A DNA stretch of 64,000 nt from positions 88,899,381 to 88,963,380 of the forward strand of contig NC_073696.1 of assembly GCF_029784165.1 (NCBI RefSeq), in the 5' to 3' direction. Numbering within the stretch: position 1 is the stretch's first letter; every line of letters starts with the position of its first letter. Both the position numbers and the translations under genes were made by a program. This document shows, one piece after another, positions 58,751-64,000 of the stretch. The notes under the pieces are model-generated. The model saw only the letters and a list, made by a program, of their open reading frames with translations, did not search any database and was not told where the DNA came from. This stretch comes from Wyeomyia smithii. Its lineage: Eukaryota > Arthropoda > Insecta > Diptera > Culicidae.

Positions 58751-60329
58751 TGCTCGTTCAACCGAGCGCCAACCAGTCCCCACGGGTGCGCGACCCCGAG
58801 GCGCGCACGATCAACAGAAAGGTAGTACTACCACCCAAATTCGAACCTCTCTGGGATCAATATCTCCGGATCAGGCTACTCGAATCGCTATTAGTAGGAC
58901 TAGCTCCCCGACTAGACTAAGATCGGAAAACGTTCCAAGAATCCCTCAGTTTGAATTCCCAGAACCAAACGAAAACATCGGGAAAGAATTCCCGGTATCG
59001 GTAGGTAGTCACAGCCCTCCGACTTTTAGATCGGAAACCCATCAGAATTCGTCGCGTCGCGATCATGATAGTACTCCAATTAATATGGACGCGTTCACTC
59101 GCGCACTAAATGAAATTCGATTTCAAAATTCTTCACAGAACGAACCAGGAAAAAATCACCCACCGAATGAACAATCTTTGTCAGACCGCGTTGATTTTGG
59201 GGATGAGATAAGATCATTAGTAAGAGTTCTTGTCCGCGATACCGTAGTAGACTACTTCAATGAGATGGACCAATTGCCAACCCCAACTCTGGCATCTCAC
59301 AGGTCAAGCAATCTAAATATACCGCGACACACTCAAAGCTCGGCCGATTTTCAGCCGTTCAACAATGTGTCAGCAGGGAATAGCGTTCCGAATAGACAAT
59401 TTCACGCTGGAAATAATATTTTTGGAGGTGCTAACAACGCTCAGGGTTCGTTTCGAAATAATCAGATGCAAGATCAGTATTTCAATACGGGTTTGAGAAC
59501 AAAAATTGAAAAGTGGCAAGTTCAATTCAGTGGCGATGCGAAATCACTTTCCGTTTCAGATTTCGTTAGACAGATAACCATTTTGGCAAAAGCCAATCGG
59601 GTTTCTGGCGAACAATTGTTGCAACAAGCATACCTGTTCTTTTCAGGAGAGGCAAGGAAATGGTACTTTACCTACTATGAGAAATTCCAGACTTGGGATC
59701 ATTTAGTATACTATCTTAATTTGAACTTTGAAAATCCTAATAAGGACAAAACGATTGAAGATGCAATCAGGGAACGCAAGCAGAGAGGGAACGAACGTTT
59801 CAGTCAATACCTGGCAGACATGGAAAGATTATTCCAAAGCCTTCCGTATCATACCAGCGAGAGGGATAAACTAAAATGGGTTTACGAGAACATGAAAATG
59901 TCATATAAAAGGCGGTTGGCATTAACCCCTGTCCAGACACTAGGACAGCTTACAGAATATTGCTACAGTTTCGACAGTTTAGAACCAAGCCTGTTTGCAC
60001 CGATCAACCAAAAGACTTACCCAATAAATATGGTTGAAACTAAAGAATCAGATGACTCTAACCATGAATCGGACGAAGAGGTTAATGCTATCTTCAAATC
60101 CAGAAAATTTAAAAACCCCCAACCGAAAAATGCAGAAGAGCCAAAAGACTTACGGGAGAATCCAAACATCCACTTGAGTGGTTGCTGGAATTGTCGAGAA
60201 GAAGGCCACTGGTACACCAACTGCCCTAAACCTCGCGCCGTTTTTTGTTATGTTTGCGGTGAACCTTCGTACACCGTCAAAACCTGCCCCAAGAGGCATT
60301 TTTCACGATCACAATCTCCAAAAAACTAG
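58677..60329 (+). CDS. LTR element gag, capsid and nucleocapsid region
   Basis: The open frame has no early ATG: its first start-like codon is GTG (58716) and its first ATG is at 59085. The capsid-like core (about 59505-59990: KWQVQFSGDAKSLSV, ARKWYF, FRQ-like helices, YEN-MK-SYKRRL) matches the Retrotrans_gag pattern. A zinc knuckle CWNCREEGHWYTNC (CCHC) follows, and then a second, CYVCGEPSYTVKTC, in which the His position is Tyr. It ends SPKN and TAG (60327-60329), immediately after a slippery A AAA AAC. It packages the RNA and forms the capsid. Confidence 0.8.
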   Translation: MVQPWPRRCERQTVSRTQDQETISNARSTERQPVPTGARPRGAHDQQKGSTTTQIRTSLGSISPDQATRIAISRTSSPTRLRSENVPRIPQFEFPEPNENIGKEFPVSVGSHSPPTFRSETHQNSSRRDHDSTPINMDAFTRALNEIRFQNSSQNEPGKNHPPNEQSLSDRVDFGDEIRSLVRVLVRDTVVDYFNEMDQLPTPTLASHRSSNLNIPRHTQSSADFQPFNNVSAGNSVPNRQFHAGNNIFGGANNAQGSFRNNQMQDQYFNTGLRTKIEKWQVQFSGDAKSLSVSDFVRQITILAKANRVSGEQLLQQAYLFFSGEARKWYFTYYEKFQTWDHLVYYLNLNFENPNKDKTIEDAIRERKQRGNERFSQYLADMERLFQSLPYHTSERDKLKWVYENMKMSYKRRLALTPVQTLGQLTEYCYSFDSLEPSLFAPINQKTYPINMVETKESDDSNHESDEEVNAIFKSRKFKNPQPKNAEEPKDLRENPNIHLSGCWNCREEGHWYTNCPKPRAVFCYVCGEPSYTVKTCPKRHFSRSQSPKN

Positions 60330-60359
60330 AAGGCGGGACGACCAAGTTGCAGTCGTCCC
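60320..60359 (+). promoter_or_regulatory. Programmed -1 ribosomal frameshift site, gag/pol
   Basis: The heptamer A AAA AAC (60320-60326) is in the correct register of gag (CCA AAA AAC TAG). After an 8-base spacer there is a perfect 8-bp stem, GGGACGAC (60335-60342) and GTCGTCCC (60352-60359), with a 9-base loop. The -1 frame is open across the joint and enters the protease frame. The loop AGTTGCA (60345-60351) could pair with TGCAACT (60424-60430), a possible long-range pseudoknot. Confidence 0.8.
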
Positions 60360-61078
60360 TCAAAAACTTCAATTACTTCAATCGGATCCTGCAAATAAAT
60401 ACCAGTCCAACGCGATGTCCTCATGCAACTGTAGAAATTTTCGGAGAGAAGATTATTGGTCTTCTCGATTCCGGAGCAAGCATATCAGTCATAAGTAAAG
60501 TTGACCTATTGAATCGACTCAACCTTAAGATAGTCGAAAATAAGATACAGGTCCACACAGCTAATGGTTCACCACTTACTTGTCTTGGTTTCGCATACAT
60601 TCCATATAAGTTCAACAATCAAACGAAGGTCCTTCCCACAGCCGTCATTCCAGAGATCTCTAAAGATCTCATCCTTGGGACCGATTTTTGGAAAATATTT
60701 GATATCAAGCTTTCGTTAGAGGGTCAACCAAAATTCAATACTTACGCATTTAGAAACATGCCGATAAATAACGTCCTTTTCCATGTTACGGAATATGAGA
60801 GTAACAACATTTGTTGCACGTTGAAGACAAATCCAGAATTCGATGGCCCAAAAGAAGAGTCAGCAAAGGACGACAGCCTAGAAATACCTTCGATTGAAAT
60901 ACCGAACTCTGAATTGACTCATCCTGACGATGTGGTAACCGAACACAAGTTTTCGGAGGCCGAAAAAAGGAAATTGTTTGAGGTTGTAAAAAAATTCCCA
61001 AGAACAAATAACGGGAAAATTGGACGAACACACTTAATACAATATAAAATCGTCCTAACCAGGATCTCCATACCATAA
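60321..61078 (+). pseudogene. LTR element pol: protease part
   Basis: The frame entered by the -1 shift contains the aspartic protease: active-site LLDSGASISVI (about 60459-60490) and the later hydrophobic ILGTDFW (about 60670-60690), the usual retropepsin pair. A charged linker leads toward the reverse transcriptase. The frame ends at TAA 61076-61078, but alignment with the next frame (LNQDLHTIKHKKIP) shows a one-base loss near 61050, so this is a break and not a natural end. Confidence 0.8.
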
Positions 61079-63553
61079 AACACAAAAAGATACCAATATA
61101 TTCGATTTCACCCAAAGTGGAGAGAGAAGTAGACAAGGAAATAGAGCGTCTGAAGGGCTTAGATTTAATCGAAGAATGCGAGAGCGACTTCGTTAACCCT
61201 CTCTTGCCAGTTAAAAAGGGGGAAAATAAATGGCGTTTGTGTTTGGATGCACGGCGACTAAATTCATTGACCAAGCGGAATGAGTATCCATTTCCTAATA
61301 TGTTGCAAATTTTGTACAGGATCCAGCAGTCAAAATACTTCACAACCATCGATCTAAAGAATGCGTACCATCAGGTGTTATTACACCCAGATTCCCGAAA
61401 CCTTACCGCTTTCCGGACAGCGAAAGGTTTATATCGGTATAAAACGATGCCTTTCGGGTTGTTAAACAGCGGAGCAACCCTTTCCCGACTGATGGCAAAA
61501 GTCATAGGCTTTGATTTGAGTCCAAACGTGTGGGTTTACCTTGATGACATCATCATAACCAGTAATTCTCTGGAAGAACATTTAAAGCTGCTAGAAATCG
61601 TAGCTAACAGATTACACAATGCCAACCTTACGATCAGCCTTGAGAAATCAAAGTTCTGCCAACAGATAGTGAGATATTTGGGCTTCGTATTAAGTGAGCA
61701 CGGAATTTCCGTCGATGCAGCGAAAATCCAACCAATTTTGGATTATCCCGTTCCAAAATGTACCAAAGATATCCGCAGGTTACTGGGATTGGCTGGCTTC
61801 TACCAGCGTTTTATAGAAAACTACAGCGCCATCGTAACACCCTTATCAGATTTATTGAAGAAATCTAAAGGGAAATTCCGATGGACCGAGGAAGCTAACG
61901 ATTCACTGGTAGCATTGAAGTCAGCTCTTACGTCACCACCAATCCTGGCAAATCCCAACTTCAATGAACCGTTTACCATTGAGACCGATAGTTCCGATAT
62001 TGCAGTTGGTGCAGTATTGACGCAAGAGTTAGAGGGCAGTAGACGATGTATTGCTTATTTTTCCAAAAAGCTGTCATCAACCCAAAGAAAGTACGCCGCT
62101 ACAGAGCGAGAATGCCTAGGAGTGTTAATGGCAATTGATCACTTTCGACCGTTTATTGAAGGGACTCGTTTCACCATAATGACCGACGCAATGAGCCTCA
62201 CTTTTTTAAACACGATGTCTATTAATAGCAGATCACCTAGAATAGCACGGTGGGCTATGAAAATTCAAGGGATGGATATCACGTTTGTTTACAAAAAAGG
62301 CAAAGAAAACATAACTGCCGATGCTCTTTCACGGGTTTTAAACCAAATTAGAGTTCCACTTCCGGATGTACCCTATGAAGAACTTCGGAAAATGATAAAT
62401 AAGTTTCCTCAGAATTACAAGGACTTCAAAACCATTGACGGGAAAATTTATAAATTTGTTACCAATGCCGCGAAACAAGACGATGCATCATTTCGCTGGA
62501 AATATGTCCCTACTGGTACAGAGAGACCCATCATCATTCGGGAAACCCATGATGCAGCTCACCTAGGGTTCGAAAAAACCTTAAGCGTGATTCAACAAAA
62601 GTACTACTGGCCCCGAATGAGTGGAGACGTGCTCAGACTTTGTAGGAATTGCATGACGTGCAAAAGGTCCAAAGTCGACAACATAAACCCAAACCCCCCA
62701 TGCGGTCGGGAAAAAATTTGCCATCGCCCGTGGGAAATGGTATCAATCGACTTTTTAGGGCCATATCCAAGATCCAAATCCAATAATACATACGCATTAG
62801 TCGTCACCGACTATTTCTCGAAATTTACGCTCATTCAAGTGATGCCAAAAGCCACGACAGCTGCGGTAATTAGATTTTTAGAGAACAATGTGTTTTTGCT
62901 CTTCGGCGTTCCTAACATTTTTATCTCAGATAACGGCTCCCAATTTATCGCAAAGCATTTTAAACAGTTTCTGGAAAAATATAACGTCGAACATTGGAAT
63001 TTGGCCTCCTATAGACCGAATCCCAACCCTACAGAGAGGGTCAACCGAGTAATAGTTGCGGCTATCCGAAGCTCTCTAGAAGGGAAGACTCAGAAAGATT
63101 GGGATCAAGGAATTCAGTACATCGCGTCCGCAATTCGAAACAGTACCCACGATTCGACAGGCTACTCGCCGTATTTTATAAATTTTGGGCGTAGCATGAT
63201 CAGCTCACTCAGACACGGATGGAGATCTAAGCAAGTCGTACAACAGCATAAGCAAAGACATGAAAGATTTATACGAAGCAGTTCGTTATAATTTACAACG
63301 CGCATATAAGCGTTATGCTGATAATTACAACCTTAGATCGACACGCAAGGTTCTCTTTAAAGAAGGAGAAACCGTATTGAAAAAGAATTTCCTTTTGTCA
63401 GATAAATCAGCTAACTTTAATGCCAAACTGGCACCAAAGTATTCCGAAGCGGTGGTAAAAAGACAAACAGGGTCAAACACCTATGAGTTGTGGGATAAAG
63501 ATATAAAAAAACGTCTCGGAATATTCCATTCTTCAGTATTAAAAAAGGTATGA
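61050..63553 (+). pseudogene. LTR element pol: reverse transcriptase, RNase H, integrase
   Basis: Reverse transcriptase (about 61110-61790) has KWRLCLDARRLN, FTTIDLKNAYHQ, MPFGLLNSGATL and the catalytic VYLDDI (YLDD at 61537-61548). RNase H (about 61970-62230) has IETDSSDIAVGAVL, ATERECLGV and TDAMSL. Integrase has an HHCC zinc site (THDAAHLG, CRNCMTC, about 62545-62660) and a D-D-E core (VSIDFLGPYP, ISDNGSQF, NPTERVNR, about 62740-63050). A second frame break at about 63260 separates the integrase C-terminus (63260-63553), which ends in a GIFHSSVLKKV-like tail. No chromodomain. All catalytic residues are kept, so decay is slight. Confidence 0.88.
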
Positions 63554-64000
63554 TAATGCAATACATCACATACCCCAACATAAAGTAAGGAATATATACC
63601 TAAGCAAAATAACAAAAGTATGAGTGAAGACATTTTCAAGAGCTATGTCGGCTGAAAAATAAGTAGGTCAACAATGTTAGAAACAACAAAACACCACTCG
63701 CCGCGGTTTGAGTCGTAGGGATTAACACAAACAAAACACCTCCTCAACCGGTCAATGCGAAACGGAAAAAAACAATACAGTACCGTTTTGCTTCTGTTGC
63801 ATCTATCGAAATCCATTAACCAAACAAGCAAAATCGCATTGGATAGTCGAAGATACAGATCAAAGCAAACACTCCACTAATAATCATCATTGTGAGGTCA
63901 AGGTCAGTAACCCTGACTGCGAATAGCTTTAGATTTAGGACATTGGGCAAACTGAAGTTTCAATTGCGCATGGATCGCATTTTAACACTTAGAATTGGAT
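63554..64000 (+). other. 3' non-coding part of the LTR element
   Basis: After the pol stop there is no env-like frame, polypurine tract or LTR start that I can identify before the window ends, so a long 3' untranslated part or additional content continues outside. Confidence 0.5.

Larger units (their letters stand above)
57281..64000 (+). mobile_element. Ty3/gypsy LTR retrotransposon (3' LTR outside window)
   Basis: Order: 5' LTR, primer site, gag-like ORFs, protease, reverse transcriptase, RNase H, integrase. RNase H before integrase is the Ty3/gypsy arrangement. All catalytic motifs are present, but pol carries two frame breaks (near 61050 and 63260), and gag is split. No env-like frame appears between the pol end (63553) and the window end. 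No second TGTAAC...GTTACA LTR is seen by 64000, so the element continues beyond. Confidence 0.9.

Noticed and set aside
62604..62807. Minus-strand and overlapping frames within pol and the LINE
   Set aside because: Antisense shadows of coding sequence without domains.
63554..64000. Search for env and 3' LTR of the gypsy element
   Set aside because: No frame with signal peptide or membrane segment and no TGTAAC LTR start were found before the window end.
1..64000. tRNA, rRNA, CRISPR and bacterial-type features
   Set aside because: No tRNA B-box with a matching cloverleaf, no rRNA-like sequence and no spaced direct-repeat array were seen by eye. A covariance-model scan was not possible.

Overview
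This is a window of arthropod nuclear DNA, most probably from a mosquito with a large repeat-rich genome (Aedes-like). The reasons are AT-rich introns packed with short inverted-repeat transposons, a LINE and a Ty3/gypsy element of types common in culicids, and a neuronal immunoglobulin gene interrupted by very long introns. The species call is inference. There is no operon, plasmid or bacterial feature.

The only cellular gene I can support is a plus-strand dpr-family gene, most like Drosophila dpr13 from memory. Five coding exons lie at 9743-9844, 37489-37597, 37669-37845, 37987-38100 and 49557-49681. All have GT/AG borders, the phases join without a break, and the last ends in an in-frame TAA. 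The exons with the start codon, signal peptide and first strands of Ig domain 1 were not found and probably lie upstream. Introns of 27.6 kb and 11.5 kb separate the outer exons from the central cluster.

Almost everything else is transposon-derived. 1-9.7 kb holds a pogo-like non-autonomous element, several palindromic MITEs, a deleted mariner-type transposase and LINE relics. 10.8-16.2 kb is a nearly full-length but inactivated I-group LINE (gag-like ORF1, endonuclease, reverse transcriptase, RNase H). 17-30 kb carries TIR elements, one with a 29-bp perfect TIR, and a family of about 200-240 bp MITEs with ends resembling GGGTAAATTAACCTATAG. 29.9-32.9 kb is a three-level nest: an old repeat, an element built of about 120-bp modules inside it, and a hAT element with an exact 8-bp target duplication inside that. 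34.4 kb has a second hAT-type MITE. 39.8-40.7 kb is a 0.9-kb near-palindrome. 43.0-44.7 kb holds one TIR pair inside another. 52.2-55.5 kb carries decayed RTE-like and R1-like LINEs. 57.3 kb to the window end is a Ty3/gypsy LTR retrotransposon with 5' LTR, tRNA-Lys-type primer site, gag, protease, reverse transcriptase, RNase H and integrase. Its 3' LTR is outside the window.

The most interesting signals are a textbook -1 frameshift site at the gag/pol border of the LTR element (A AAA AAC, 8-nt spacer, 8-bp perfect stem), the nested insertions whose history can be read from target duplications, and several TIR elements that repeat their own terminal motif internally.
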